Shown: positions 22,421 to 34,779, counted from the stretch's first letter. The stretch: DNA of 64,000 nucleotides from Mallotus nudiflorus (GCA_947683625.1 CANTUR010000057.1:2478501-2542500); one strand, 5' to 3'. Numbers and translations are program-made. The notes: generated by a model from the letters alone, not told the origin.

Positions 22421-25400
22421 TGTCACTCTCCTGTGGTCTTGGGTGATGAAAATATCCTTTTGCATGTGGATGATGAGAGATCGTCATCACTTGATGTTTG
22501 GTTTTCAAGCAAGCATCAGTGGTTTCTCTCATTGGAGCCGAAGATCATAAGGGAATAGTGACAGCAATAAAAAAAAATTGAAAAGAAAAGCTTCTTAATC
22601 AGATGGGTTTCGGGTGACGGTGCAGCAAGAGAAAAGGAGCAGACCGGAACCATAGAAAAAGTGTTTGTCAAAGCAGCAAGGAAGGAAGGGAGAGCAAGTC
22701 TTGAATGTGAGTGAACTTCATCTTCTCCCTTCAACCAATTCTGAAATTGTTTCCTTTGAATTCCTTGTTGTTGTTGAAATCGCGAACTCTTGGTGTCATT
22801 TTCTTGTGAACTCTGAATGCTTCTTGAATCTTCTTTATTGCTGCAATTTAACATTCTTGGTGTTACTCTTCTTGTTAAATTTCGATTATTGGAACAGACT
22901 TGGAATTTGTTGTTTCGGTGCTGCTCTTGCTTTCAAAATCGGTTGCTGTTGTTGTCTACCTTAACTATCGTGAACTTTGCAATTTTATTATTATTAAGTT
23001 TAGTTCTGTCCAACGCTAGGTTGCTGCTGCTTTCCACGGAGATAAAATGCAGAAATAGAGTTTAAATAACTGGTTAATGGGACTTAGAAATAGAACAAAG
23101 TAAAACAAGCAAGGAATGGGTGATTTGCTGCTATTTAATGTGAATTTTGCAGCAGAATAATGTGTATTTTACTGCTGTTTAGGATGAGTTTTGCAGCAGG
23201 ATTTTATGAGTGTAAGATGAGGAACTAAAGCTTGAATAATTTGGTTAAGTTTTATAAAAGCAGAACACACAGGGAAATAGAAAGGAATCGTGTATTATAG
23301 TGTAAGAGTTCACTTGATTTTTACATTATTCTATCAAGAGTGTAACAAAAAAACAAAAAACAAAAAAAAAAAAAGGAAGAGAAAGATCATATGGGTTCGG
23401 TTAGGTGCAGCAAATGCAGTGTAGATGAATGGAACTTTAAGTGGTTTACATGCTTAGTTAGTGTGAGTTTGCTGCTGTGTAGCATGTGATTTGCTGCTGT
23501 CCCAAGTGAGTTTTGCAGCAGAATTTCGTGAATGGGAAGTATGGAAATGGTGTTTGAGTGATTTCATAATGGTGTTTTCAAACAGAACAAAAAGAGAGTA
23601 AGATATAAGTAGGAGCTTGAGTACCTGCAGTCAAAGAACTCATTTAACAAATTAAGAATGTAATATCTATATATACATATACATATCCTTATGCTGCATA
23701 CTTGTTTTTGTTTTGAAAGTAACTTCCTTTTGCTACTGAGTTGAGCTTTTGGTGACCCATGTGTCAAGCTAATTTAGGAGATGCTCTTCTCTAAGTCACA
23801 TGATTTGTGCTAGAATGGTTGTCCCATTTTCTTATGGTAAAGGTCCCGAAAAATAACTCCATAAGCCACTCATAGTGTAGCCGAGAATTCAAGGATTTGC
23901 AATTAAGTTTTATACAACTTTGGCTCATAATCAAATGAGTTAGCAAATGCCATTTGATAGGCTGAATAGTGGACATAAATTGAACTACATCGGATAAGGG
24001 TAGAGTGAAGCCTCAAATTTTCAAATTTTAGTGAGCACTAAACTAGTGTATTGGGACCCTTTGAATTATAAGGTTTTGAGCAGTTTATTGCAAACTTAAG
24101 AAGTAATCATCTGATTTTGAATTTAATTTAGGAACTTAATAAATATATATGTGTACTATGGGAAGTTAGTTCTCAAGAATATAATTAAATCTTTAGGCAA
24201 ATTATTAATGGAAGAGTGAGAACGTGGAAATTATCAGTGGAATTGATTGTGAAAATGCAAGATGTTGGGTATCGTAAATAGATATTTATATATAATAGAC
24301 ATGACTTGTCAAGAAAAGGAAAGTGTTGTAACATTTCAGTCGACTCCATATTATTGGGTGTGCAACCTAATAATTATAATTAAAGTGATAATTTTAATAA
24401 TATCATAAGTAAATAAAGTTTACCTTAAATTTATAATTATTCTAATCACATAAAATATTATTAAAGATTATAAAAGTGATAAATATCAAATTATCATGAT
24501 CAAACATAAGTATTAGGTAATGCATTTAAGGTATTTTCTAAATGCCTCAAAGAATTATGATGAGTAATTTGTGTAGTCATTTATATATAAATATATGATT
24601 CTGATGAGAAGAATATTTTTCATAAATATTTTAATATTTATGTGCATTTCTGTTAAAAGATTATTTTATATTGAGAGTCATTTGAATTATAGAATATTTG
24701 AAAAGAAATATTCTAAGAATTATTTATAGAAAATGTTTCAAAATACAAATGTTGATTTTAAGTATAATTTTGATATATGTGACAGACATATTTTAGTATA
24801 TGAAAAGTTTATGGCAAGCATTTGATGAATGTGTTTTAAGCAATAAGAGAAATGAATAAACACCGTATGTTGGTGGCAGTAAGACCATTTCTAGGACATG
24901 GTGGAGTTGGTAAATTTGTATAGTCGTTGCCTTGGGTTGGGTGCACATTTTACCTTGAAGACATAAGACATGCCTAGAAAATATGTATAGTCATTGCTTG
25001 GGGCTGGATACATATTTTGAAATGTGTATAGCTGATGCCTAGGGCCGAATGCACATCTTATCTAGTAGATTTAAGACCATGCCTAAAATATATGTATAGC
25101 CATTGTTTGGGGTGGGATACACATTTTGTCTATGGTTTGGCAATTAGGAGAATTGATGGAAATGAGATATATATATTTATTGGCCTAAGTGTTGATCACA
25201 CTTAAGATATCGTATGTATACTAATGTTATTATATTGCTTTCGGTATAGTGTTGGTCCACACTATATCTGATGTCATTGTTTTATTTGTGTAGTTTACTC
25301 TAGTAATGCTCGTATGATGAATTATTTTGTGAAAGTATGACTTTCTATTGTAGTAAGTAATTTTAATACGGTTTACATTATTGTGATCACCTAAGATTTT

Positions 25401-26074
25401 GATGTTATAATATTGTTGACTATTTTATATAAATGACTTACTGCAAAATACTTTTTGAGTAAATTGATATTATTTATTAACAATTCAAACTATTAGTGAA
25501 CTATGAGTATATATTATATATGAAACCATGACCTCTTATAGTTTTATTTTCCTATACTATTTGATACTTCCTTTTGTAGTTCACTCACTAAGTATTTCCT
25601 TGGAAGTACTCACCATTCTTCTAACATAATTTTTACAGAGTAGTTGTTAACGACTTGAGCATAGAAGTGAGTGCGGAAGTGAAGTTAGGACTTCAAAATA
25701 AGTGCTAGCAATTTAGTGAAAAGTGCATGTTAAGAACTAGAGTACGAGCTTTGGACGTGCAAGAAAAAGTTAATCTAGTACTAAGTGTATTATGTACGAG
25801 GGAGAGAACTATTTTTGACATTTTGGTACTATGGACAAATTTTGTGATATGTACCTAAAGTTAATATCTCTTTTGCCATCTTATGTAAATATCTTAAATT
25901 GTTGTTGCCTAATTAGGCTAGTTGTTATGCCATGTTTTGCTGGATGGTTATTTTTTTAAGTGCTCTTAATTGTTCATACCATTGGAGGTTAGTTTTAGGT
26001 AATGTTCCTCTCTATTGGTACCTTTGATGTGCTATTACACTATGATAATATACAAAGAGGGCGTTAATAGGAAG
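22421..26074 (+). mobile_element. Large LTR-like block (about 3.65 kb)
   Basis: Starts near TGTCACTCTCC and ends at GGAGTGTTACA, resembling the TGTAACACCC...GTGTTACA termini of many plant LTRs. It carries TTCACTCACTAAGT (about 25578), similar to the TTCACTCAGTGAGG box in the block at 15991. It has repeated TTTGCAGCAG/TTGCTGCTG words (23120-23525) and a partly dimeric repeat at 24915-25130. No coding domain is recognised. Open frames at 22516-23065 are short and overlap on both strands. The bases flanking it (TTAGG and GTAAT) do not match, so the boundaries are tentative. Confidence 0.4.
24915..25130 (+). repeat. Dimeric repeat of a TGTATAGCCATTGCTTGGGG unit
   Basis: Four diverged copies of 'atgtatagtcattgcttggg' + 'gctggatacatatttt' at about 24916, 24984, 25022 and 25088, arranged as a roughly 107-bp dimer repeated twice. 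Confidence 0.7.
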
Positions 26075-27577
26075 GAGTGTTACAGTAATTGATAGAGATT
26101 TTTTCTCAATCAGCTACAATTTAGGCATTTGGTAAAACATCATAGCTGATTTTATTCAAAATAGTTGCTAATTTAAAAAGTTGTATATTAGAGATTTTTC
26201 CAATTAACTGATAACTGATTTGTATTTATTTTTTCTTTAAACTATTTTATTCTTATTAAAAAATAACTAATAACAAATAACTTCATTCAAATTAAAATGA
26301 AATGTATATAATTAAGTTTTTTTATAGTTCATAATTAAATGAATATTAATGTAAATTATAATCAAATAATTATTACTTTTATACCTATAATTATTTTAAA
26401 AATATATAAAAAAATATTTTTATTTTAAAATAATTTATATTAATTATTTTAATAATATATAAATTAAAGATAATAAATTATTATTTATTGATATATTTTT
26501 TTTAAATAATTTGCACAACTAAAAAAATTATAAAAAGTATATAATATTATATTTACAAATAAGTTATACCATTAATGCTCATTTGACATACAAACAACAA
26601 CAACTAATAAAATTTTATTAAACACTTCATATTTATCAACTAACAGTTATCAGATACCAACTATTAGCTATCAGTTATCCATTATCATCTACCAGTTGTT
26701 GTAAACAATTAAAAAAAATAGGCCCTTAATTCAAAATTAATAGAAGCACTCATGATTCTTAGATATCAAAAATAATTACCAAAAAACAAAGACAATTTTT
26801 ACATGTAATAGTTAATTATAGGAAAACATTGTCATTAAAAAAATTATAAGAAAGCATTAATTAGATTCAACTACTTTCTCATTTTTCTACAGAGTAAATT
26901 TATAAAGATAGAATCTATTCAATATATTTTGGATAGAAATATAAAATATTATTGAAAATTTGAGCCATAAATAATATAAAATTATTATTTTAGTTCAAAA
27001 TTAAAAATAATTAACATATAAGTTCATATTTTTTTAGGTATATGAAAATCCATAAAAAAATTTAAAAATTATCTTGAAAGATGATATTTGTTGTGTTCAA
27101 AACTTGGAAACACACTGATCGTGAATTGTAGCACAAAAAATATCGTTCCCTTGAAAATGATATATTGAATACTAATATTTTTACTTATATTCTCAACTAG
27201 TAAATTAAATAGAAGTGAATTTTGTAATAAAATAAACAAAGCAATCTAATTAAATCATAATCGAATTATAAAGAGCTTATAGCCTAGGTTTAGTTTCATT
27301 ATTCTAATCTGATTATGAACACATTAATACACAAAAAAAATATTAACTTTAGTTAAGGGTAATTGTTCTAAAATACCTAAACACTCTCTCGAGTTCAATT
27401 AAGCATGTAAATATTAAAGTTTAACATACTTTTATGGTTAAAAAGTTAATCTAAACTCATTAAATTTCTTAAAAATTAATTTACCATCATAGACTCTACC
27501 TACTGTCATGGTTCCTTGTAAAGCTTGCCTACTCTCATAGTCAAGTAGTCTAAGTCCTATGAGTTTTAAGCTAATAA
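26075..27577. other. AT-rich DNA and possible LTR relic before TE-A
   Basis: 26845-26900 resembles 47728-47790 (aaagcattaattagattcaa, then 'ctactttctcattttt'). 26080-26700 contains inverted-like runs of 'ataactgat'/'atcagttat' words. From about 27077 (TGATATTTG) to the TE-A insertion point, and again from 38055 to about 38755 (ending TTAATATCA), the DNA may be one old LTR: both halves contain phrases usual in plant LTRs (atcgttccc; gacatggccgtg). That is tentative, and no matching target duplication was found. Confidence 0.35.
27573..27577 (+). repeat. Target-site duplication AATAA of TE-A (left)
   Basis: AATAA precedes TGATCCAGG and recurs directly after the 3' LTR at 38050-38054. Confidence 0.8.
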
Positions 27578-27928
27578 TGATCCAGGAGGATCCTATTATT
27601 AGTTATTGATAATCTTACTATTAATAAATATAGTTTAAAATGTATTTGTTTTAAAACCATCAATTAATAATAACTATTATTGCTTTTAAATATAAACCAT
27701 CAAATTCAATGGTTTATATTTAATAAGTTATTTTTAGTTAACTATTTTTGGAATAAACTTGTATATATATGTGTGTGGATCCATTAATGTAAAAGCAGAA
27801 GCAATTAAACATATTTGTTTTAGCTTAATAACATATTCTCCAAAAGTTGTCTTTTCTTTTTTGAATTAAAAAAGTTGTTTCCAACTTATTAGAAATTAAA
27901 AGCTCTATCACCTTGAAGTTTTGGATCA
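27578..27928 (+). repeat. 5' LTR of TE-A
   Basis: 351 bp from TGATCCAGGAGG to TTTTGGATCA, matching the split 3' LTR. Confidence 0.9.
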
Positions 27929-27930
27929 AC

Positions 27931-27942
27931 TGGTATCAGATC
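27931..27942 (+). promoter_or_regulatory. Primer-binding site of TE-A
   Basis: TGGTATCAGATC, two bases after the LTR, is the initiator tRNA-Met complement used by many plant retroelements. Confidence 0.8.
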
Positions 27943-27971
27943 AATAGATCCAAGAAGGGAGAAAGTGGTTT

Positions 27972-28962
27972 ATGGTCCTAACTCACAACCAACATAAAAT
28001 TTCAAGAGAAGAGTTTAAAGGTCCTTTGCTTGTACATTGGAAACCAAGGTTAAAAAAAGAAGAAATGTCAGGAAAAATAATTGAGACTAGTGATAACAAT
28101 GATTGTATCACCAAGCTTGAAGAACAAGTGCAATTGTTATCAACATCTAATTATGAACTAGTGGAAATTTTAAAAAGCTCAAAAAATTTGCATGCATCCC
28201 TTTCAAACAAAAAGGTCATAGATGGCAGCGAGGATAAGGAAGACCCCGTCCAATAAGACAACACAGGGGAAGAAGAAAATTAGAGAAATGTAAGTGCCTT
28301 AAAAGTTGATTTTAAGGTTGAAATTCCTACTTACAACAGTGTTACAGATGTTGACAAACTATAAAATTGGATAGACACATTAGAAACTTATTTTAATATA
28401 CATAAGTATTCTAATGCTAAAAAGATCCAACTTGCAAGCTTGAAACTCTCAAGCCACAATATTACATAGTGAAAGTCATACCAAAAATGGTACAACGTTT
28501 CAGAGTTGACGTAGAGTAAATTCAAGAAATTGTTAAGAAAATAATTTTATCCTATTGGCTATGAAGAAGAAAGGTGGTATAAATGGCAGCACTTCAATCA
28601 AAAGTTTGGTCAATCAATATAAGACTATACCTTTGAATTTCATAAACAAGCTTTGGTATTGGATATAGACATTGGATATGTCTTTATGAAATATATCAGA
28701 GGACTTGCTGATTACATACAAAAAGAACTAAAATTTTTCATCTTGGAATCAATTAAAGATGTTATAGTCAAAGCCATTACCATCAAGGCCAAATATAAAA
28801 GACTTGACAAAAAGGACGACAAACATACAACTACAAATAGATCTGATTAGAAGAATAAAGGCAAATAAATCAAGGATGGCCCAATATAGAAAAATTACTG
28901 TGATCACTATAATTCTAGCAAACATGTCACAAATAAGTGCTGGGTACTTCATCCTGAGTTAA
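27972..28962 (+). pseudogene. Gag of TE-A, broken
   Basis: Gag forms the particle that packages the element RNA. The open start at 27972-28256 contains an acidic coiled-coil-like part (KLEEQVQLLSTSNYELVEIL). The core follows in pieces: IPTYNSVTDVDKL, WIDTLETYFNIHKYSNAKK, RWYKWQHFNQKFGQSI and, at 28653-28850, DIDIGYVFMKYIRGLADYIQ. The nucleocapsid zinc knuckle near 28900 reads CDHYNSSKHVTNKC, so the second Cys of CX2CX4HX4C is Tyr. Several stops are present. Confidence 0.7.
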
Positions 28963-29099
28963 GACCTAAAAATCAAAGGAACAACCATGAAAAGAACTAC
29001 AAGATGGCCACAATGACAGTGCAATGGGTAGAAGACCTAATGACTTCATTAACATATGCTATAAATGCTTACAACTGTGAAGAGTTGTTCCATTTGAAC

Positions 29100-29375
29100 A
29101 TTCAAGTGAAATAAAATATTGTACAAGCAATTGCCAATCCTGAAACTCAAAAGAATATGATTTCAGAGGCTCTAGTGAAGAAGGTAGGCTTAGAAATAAT
29201 GCCTCACCCTAAGCCTTACTTACTAGGCTGGATTCAGAAGGACATTGACATGTACATTACAAAGCAGTGTACCTTCAAATTTGTAATTACTAATCGTTAC
29301 ATCAATGAAGTGACATGTGAGGTGGTTCTGTTGGACGTATGCCAAGTCATATTAGGAAGTCCATATCTATAGGAT
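29100..29375 (+). pseudogene. Aspartic protease of TE-A, active site lost
   Basis: Reads AIANPETQKNMISEALVKKV, then PHPKPYLLGWIQKDIDMYIT and VVLLDVCQVILGSPYL, matching gypsy retropepsins. Where relatives have the catalytic Asp-x-Gly (D-G-A/S) before the NFIS-like motif, this copy has Asn-Pro-Glu, so the protease cannot work. Confidence 0.7.
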
Positions 29376-29639
29376 TATGGTGTAATTCATTACAGGAGGC
29401 TTTACATGCATTATTTGGTGAAGGATGGAAAGGAGTTCCATATTAACGCTTGTACACCCCAAACTATGGAAGATTTGCTAACAATCAACTAGACAAATAG
29501 ATTGGTTAAATCTTGTGGATGATTCATCTTATTAATGGTTCGACCACAAGATTAATGTACTCATATTTTCACTTTGTCAACTGTGACTCTAACACCTTCA
29601 CAATGTTTTGATATTGGAAAATTGCACAAGGATTTTAAG

Positions 29640-30480
29640 GGTCTTTTTCAAGATGTGCAAGGATTACCACCATGAAGAGCTATAGAACATGAAATTTAGT
29701 TGGTAGGAGATTCACCTTTACCAAACTTAGGTTTGTATTGTAACTCTCTGATGGAAAGTGAAGTAATCAAGAAGTAAATATAAGTACTTCTTGAATAAGG
29801 AGTTATTAAGCCCAGCTTCTCACCATATGGTTCACTAATGTTACTTATGCCCAAGAAAGATGGAGGATGGCACATGTGTATAGACTATATATCACTTAAC
29901 AAAATCAATATTAAGAATCAGTATCCACTACTAAGGATTGATGATCCCTTAGATAAACTACATAGTGCTCGCATCTTTACCAAACTTGATTTGAAATAAG
30001 GTTTTCATCAAGTATGCATCCATGAAGAATATACTTGGAAAACTGCTTTTAAGATGAAGTAGGGATTGATTGAGTGGTTGGTTTAGACTATATAGTGCTC
30101 CAACTACCTTTATGTGGCTAATGAATGAAGTACTTCACCCTTTCATTGATGACTTTTTCATTGTCTATTTGGTTGACATACTAATCTACAACATCAAATG
30201 GGAGGACCATATCTGTCATATTACTCAGGTTATGAAGGTTCTACAACTTAGTCAACTATGATTAAATGTGAGGAAATGTGAATTTAGGAAGCAAGTTGTC
30301 TACCTAAGGTTCATTATAAGTGCAAGAAAGCTTAAAGTGGATCCAAAGAAAGTACAAGTTATCAATCAATGGCTCACACCCTATTTAGTGACTGAAGTTT
30401 GAATCTTTATAGGTGCATGCCAATATTTGAGAAAGTTTGTTATAAATTTTTTCTCTAATTGCAGCACCATTACATTCTCT
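29640..30480 (+). pseudogene. Reverse transcriptase of TE-A, catalytic Asp lost
   Basis: Blocks read in order: PLPNLGLYCNSLMESEVIKK, GVIKPSFSPYGSLMLLMPKK, DGGWHMCIDYISLNKINIKN, IFTKLDLK, GFHQVCIHEEYTWKTAFKMK, and at 30070-30261 FIDDFFIVYLVDILIYN. The last is the polymerase YxDD box, here Tyr-Leu-Val-Asp, so the first catalytic Asp is Val. There are stops at 'DLK*GFHQ' and 'MK*GLIE', and a frameshift before 30070. Confidence 0.75.
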
Positions 30481-30960
30481 TATGAAGCTAATCAAAAGTT
30501 TGAATGGTTAAAGAAACATGAACAATCCTTCTAGTTATTAAAACGAAAGATTACTGAGCCCTAGTGTTAGCATTGCCAAATCTACTAAAAGCATTCGAAG
30601 TAGAAGCATATGCATCTAACTATGCTAAGGGAGCCATATTACTTCAGGATGACAACCAGTTGCATACCATTCTAAGATATTCAATGGGCCAGTACTGAAC
30701 TATCCAACTTATGACAATGAGCTATATGCCTTGCATCAAGCAATAAAGCATTGGAGAGCTTACTTATTACAGAAGGAAGTTGTGGTACACTCGATTATAA
30801 ACCTCTTCAGTGTCTAACTATATAGTTGAAGTTGTAATAAGCTCAACATATGAAATGGATGTCTTTCTTACAATAATTCAATACTGTCATCAAGTATAAG
30901 AAGGAAATGACTAATAAGTTGGCATATATGTTATCTCGATCCCTACCCTAGTATGTTCCT
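30481..30960 (+). pseudogene. RNase H region of TE-A, frame-broken
   Basis: Fragments in shifting frames match the RT-linked RNase H: KFEWLKKHEQSF, VEAYASNYAKGAILLQD (Asp of EADAS changed to Tyr), KIFNGPVLNYPTYDNELYAL, HQAIKHWRAYLLQKEVVVHS, MKWMSFLQ, and FNTVIKYKKEMTNKLAYMLS. RNase H would remove the RNA template. No intact frame remains. Confidence 0.6.
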
Positions 30961-30999
30961 CATTATTGGTGGCTATATAGATCTAACTTATAGTTCCTT

Positions 31000-32119
31000 C
31001 TGAGTACGCAAAAGGGTATGACATAGACACTAATTTTGGCCAAAGATGCACCTAAATGTCTCTCAGTACATATGAGGTTGTGTTTTATGTAACACCTTGA
31101 AGCCTTCCAATAGGAAATTAGGACTATATCTTCCACTTCCAGTACCTAGTGCACCTTGGGAGAGCATTTCAATGAACTTGCTTAAAGGATTGCGTAAAAT
31201 TAAGTCCAGGAATGATTACTTGTTCGTGGTTATGGATCGTTTCAGTAAGATGGTAATACTTATTCCATGTAAAAAGACTATCACAAGAGAAAGGGCAGCT
31301 AAATTATTTTTCCAAAATGTTTGGAAACATTTTGGCCTCCCAATATCAATTATATCAGACAAAAATAGTTGATTCTTAGACTATTTCTAGAGCTCCTTAT
31401 TGGGAATGATGGATACCAAGTTAAAGCGTAGTACTGCTTTTCATCCATAGTTAGATGGACAAACAAAGGTTGTTAATCTAATTATGGTGCATTTATTAAG
31501 GGGTTACAATTCCAAGCATCTAAAAACATGGAATGAAAGTCTCCCCTACTTACATTTTACTTTTAACCGAGGAATTCATGGGTCTACACTGAAATCTCCT
31601 TTTGAGGTTTGTTTAAGTTATTTACCTCAAAGCCCTTTTGACATGGCATTCACTATAGGTGACAAACCATTAAGTGGAAAGGAAGAAGAAGAACATGTTC
31701 AACCATTGAAATTTCTCGAACGAGTTAGAAAGATTCATTTCAAAGTGGAAACACAACTGCAACATTCTCAACATAGATATAAAGCTTGCCATGACAAACA
31801 TCGTATGCCATGTCAGTTTAAAGAAGGTGACCTAGTATGGCTACACCTCAGGAATGAGCGATTATAAGGAGAAGGAAAGAAATTGAAGCCTATCAGATAT
31901 GGACCGTTCACGATCATCAAGAAAATTGGTGATAATGCCTTCAAACTTGACCTACCACCATACATGCATATGTACTTGGTCATTAATGTCGAGAACTCAA
32001 AGCTTTTTAAACCATCTCTATTGGACAATGATCCTAATGTGGACGCCCATCTTCCATTAGTCGATGACTTAAAGATAGAGCGAGAAGATCCGTTAGAGGA
32101 GGATTATATTTTAGAGTAA
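31000..32119 (+). pseudogene. Integrase of TE-A, broken
   Basis: 31097-31372 holds PVPSAPWESISMNLLKGLRK, DYLFVVMDRFSKMVILIPCK and HFGLPISIISDKNS, the integrase core; relatives have MDFI and SDRD at the catalytic Asp positions, here altered to MNLL and SDKN. 31484-31867 contains LRGYNSKHLKTWNESLPYLH, KACHDKHRMPCQFKEGDLVW and, after a stop at 31865, the C-terminal domain (IRYGPFTIIKKIGDNAFKLD to DPLEEDYILE, stop 32117-32119). A TAG lies in the HP-Q-DGQT motif, a typical CAG-to-TAG change. Confidence 0.75.
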
Positions 32120-32286
32120 AAGGTTTGTGAAACCAAACATTGAGAACAAGAGTATTTCCACATTAGTAGAAAAGATCACCTTTCATATAAGTCAAAGTGG
32201 TATATCTGAGACAAAGCAATTCAAAAATTTCCTCATCTCAAACTTTAGCTTGACTAACAGTTCAAGCCACTTGAACGAGAGATTTA

Positions 32287-32521
32287 TGATCCAGGAGGAT
32301 CCTATTATTAGTTATTAATAATCTTATTATTAATAAATGTATTTATTTAAGGAATTGATGGTTTAATTTTTTTTTAAATGATCAATTAACAATAACTATT
32401 ATTGCTTTTAAATATAAACCATTAAATTCAATGGTTTATATTTATTAAGTTATTTTTAATTAACTATTTTTGGAATAAGCTTGTATATATGTGTGTGTGT
32501 GGATTCATTAATGTAAAAGTA
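32287..32521 (+). repeat. 3' LTR of TE-A, left part
   Basis: Begins TGATCCAGGAGG like the 5' LTR and is cut at 32521 by TE-B. It continues at 37918. Confidence 0.9.
32517..32521 (+). repeat. Target-site duplication AAGTA of TE-B (left)
   Basis: AAGTA precedes the TE-B LTR and recurs at 37913-37917. Confidence 0.85.
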
Positions 32522-33018
32522 TGATGTGGGCATCGAAGAACTTGCAATTTGGTTTATTGAAAATTATGAAAAATTATATTTTTTTGGCATTTTCATAATT
32601 TTTAACAACTTTTGAGTTTCGAATTTTTGTGCAATAGGAGCCTAACTTGATTGGAATCAACCCAATGATCACAAGTCACCAGCAATGCTGATGAGCTACG
32701 TTGCTTTTTGGGCAAATTTAATCGTTTAGGCATTCAAATTGGCAATTTTCTATTTTTAGTTGTTTTAGGATTTTTTTTCCTATTTCTTTTAGGATTCTTT
32801 TTTTGTTTAAAGTTTTTCTTATTTAAGATTTGTTTTGGAACTTTTGGCCATCGTTATGATTAATAAGATTTTGAATTCCTTTCAATTCCCAAAATTCCTT
32901 GAATTTTAACGTTTATTTACTGAGTTTGTGAATCACATGTTGTATAAGATTAGTGCTTAGTAGTTGTGCGTGATTCAACAAATGCTAATTCATTATTTAT
33001 CACTCTTTCGCTATGTCG
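32522..33018 (+). repeat. 5' LTR of TE-B
   Basis: Starts TGATGTGGGCATCG. The end (CTATGTCG) corresponds to CTATGGCA in the 3' copy. Confidence 0.85.
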
Positions 33019-33021
33019 GTT

Positions 33022-33032
33022 TGGTATCAGAG
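33022..33032 (+). promoter_or_regulatory. Primer-binding site of TE-B
   Basis: TGGTATCAGAG just inside the 5' LTR, complementary to initiator tRNA-Met. Confidence 0.85.
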
Positions 33033-33044
33033 TTGTGATCCTTA

Positions 33045-34104
33045 GATGAGATGTCTAGCAGATGACAACAACATCAACCATAATAACAATGTGTAAAAGA
33101 GGTTTATGAATATGATGACCTTCATCACCTTAAGCAGCGGATGGAGCAGATGGATCAACGGATTAACACCTTCATAGAGTAGCGCACGAAGAGAATGGGT
33201 AAGCTATTAGCCAATCATAATAGGGGGCAGCCGAATCAACATCAGATCCTTAACATTGACGATTAAACCAACCCTTTTGCTGAAGGAAACGATGATGAAG
33301 ATGACTATGGTGGTGGTGGTAGTGAAGATGATGTACCACGTAGGCGTCAATAACAGCATGTTGAGAATGATGATAAGAGACAGTAGGAGGTAGGTATGCA
33401 AACTAAAATCCCTAAATTTTATGGTACCTTATAACTTAAAGAATTCCTTGATTGGTTGGCCACAGTGGAAGGGATGTTAGAATTCAAAGGGGTGCTTGAA
33501 GGTAAGCGGGTGCCATTGGTGGCCATGAGATTTTGAGATTAAACAATGGCCTGGTGGTAGTAAATTAAATAGATGCAATTTTGATTGGGGAAGTAAAAAA
33601 TCACGACTTGGGAGAAGATGAAGAAACAGATGCATGTCGTGTTCCTTCCTTTTAATTATCAATGATTGATGTATCAGCGTTTGCATAATTTGAAGCAAGG
33701 AAATCGTTCAGTTGATGATTACACCACTGAATTTTACCAATTGATTGCTCGTAATGATGTGTATGGGATAGAGGACCAATTGGTTGCTGGGTATATCAAA
33801 CGTTTAAGGGAACAAATTGTAGAGACAATAAACATGTTTAATCTTATGTCTATCTTTGCAATGCACCGAGGGCATTACAGTTCAAGAACAGGTGGTTTTA
33901 TGCAGGCCTATGGAATCAGAAGTGTAGGAGGCGGTGGCAACATGAGCTGTGTGACTGGCAGAATGGCTCAAGACAGTGTTGTGATCAAAGTTAGGGTAGT
34001 ACCAACCACTGCACTGAAGGCTAGCTCGAGTAGTGGTATTAAGTGATTTTCTTGTGGAAAAGTAGGTCATAGGCAGTCTGAATGCAAGAAGAAAAGAAAA
34101 AGGG
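33045..34104 (+). pseudogene. Gag of TE-B, broken
   Basis: Pieces read KEFLDWLATVEGMLEFKGVL, EGKRVPLVAMRF, KITTWEKMKKQMHVVFLPFN, then an open part 33666-34046 with MYQRLHNLKQGNRSVDDYTT and EFYQLIARNDVYGIEDQLVA. The zinc knuckle reads FSCGKVGHRQSECKKK, but the codon for its first Cys is TGA (near 34044), ending the frame. Several more stops lie upstream (33050-33660). Confidence 0.75.
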
Positions 34105-34647
34105 TGATGTTTCTCGAGACAAATAAGCAGTATGAAGATGATGATGTAGCTGACCTAACTGGTGATCTAGTATTTGATATCAATTTTGTTGATAAGGAGA
34201 TCATGACAGGTGATGTAGGGGCTGCCTTGGTTATGCGAAGATCCTGTATAACACCCAGAGCTACTAACGATGATTGGTTGCGAAATAATATCTTTCAGTC
34301 CACCTGCACTATTAAGGGAAAAATATGGAGATTCATGATCAATAGATGTAAATGTGAGAATATAATTACAGTAGAGGCAGTCCAAAAATTGAGGATTCCA
34401 ACTGTAAAGCATCTTAAGCCTTATAAGTTGACATGGCTAAAAAAAGGGCAAGGTAACAGTGTCAAAGCATGCCTTGGTTTCCTTTTCTATAGGAGCAAAT
34501 TATAAAGATGAAGTTTGGTGTGATGTGATAGCCATGGATGCATGTCATTTGTTATTGGGGCAGCCATGGCAATTTGATAGAGATGTAACTTATAACAGCA
34601 AGAATAACACCTACAGTTTCATGTTAGAGGGTGTGAGGATTGTGTAA
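34104..34647 (+). pseudogene. Protease region of TE-B, frameshifted
   Basis: 34104-34505 contains CTIKGKIWRFMINRCKCENI and AVQKLRIPTVKHLKPYKLTW; relatives have I-D-x-G where this reads I-N-R-C, so the catalytic Asp is lost. The frame shifts near 34450 and continues in 34459-34647 as SKHALVSFSIGANYKDEVWC and AMDACHLLLGQPWQFDRDVT. Confidence 0.75.
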
Positions 34648-34779
34648 GTGCCTAAAAAGGATCTTGATCATCCTAAATAGGTGCAAAAAGACAACAAAAG
34701 TGGTGTGAGTTTATTATCTTTAGCGCAATTTGATAGGGTAGTGTGAAAATTTGAAGTTGTTTATGTCCTCTTTGGGAAG

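Noticed and set aside
22421..26074. Matching target duplication for the large LTR-like block
   Set aside because: The flanks TTAGG and GTAAT do not agree, so the ends are left tentative.
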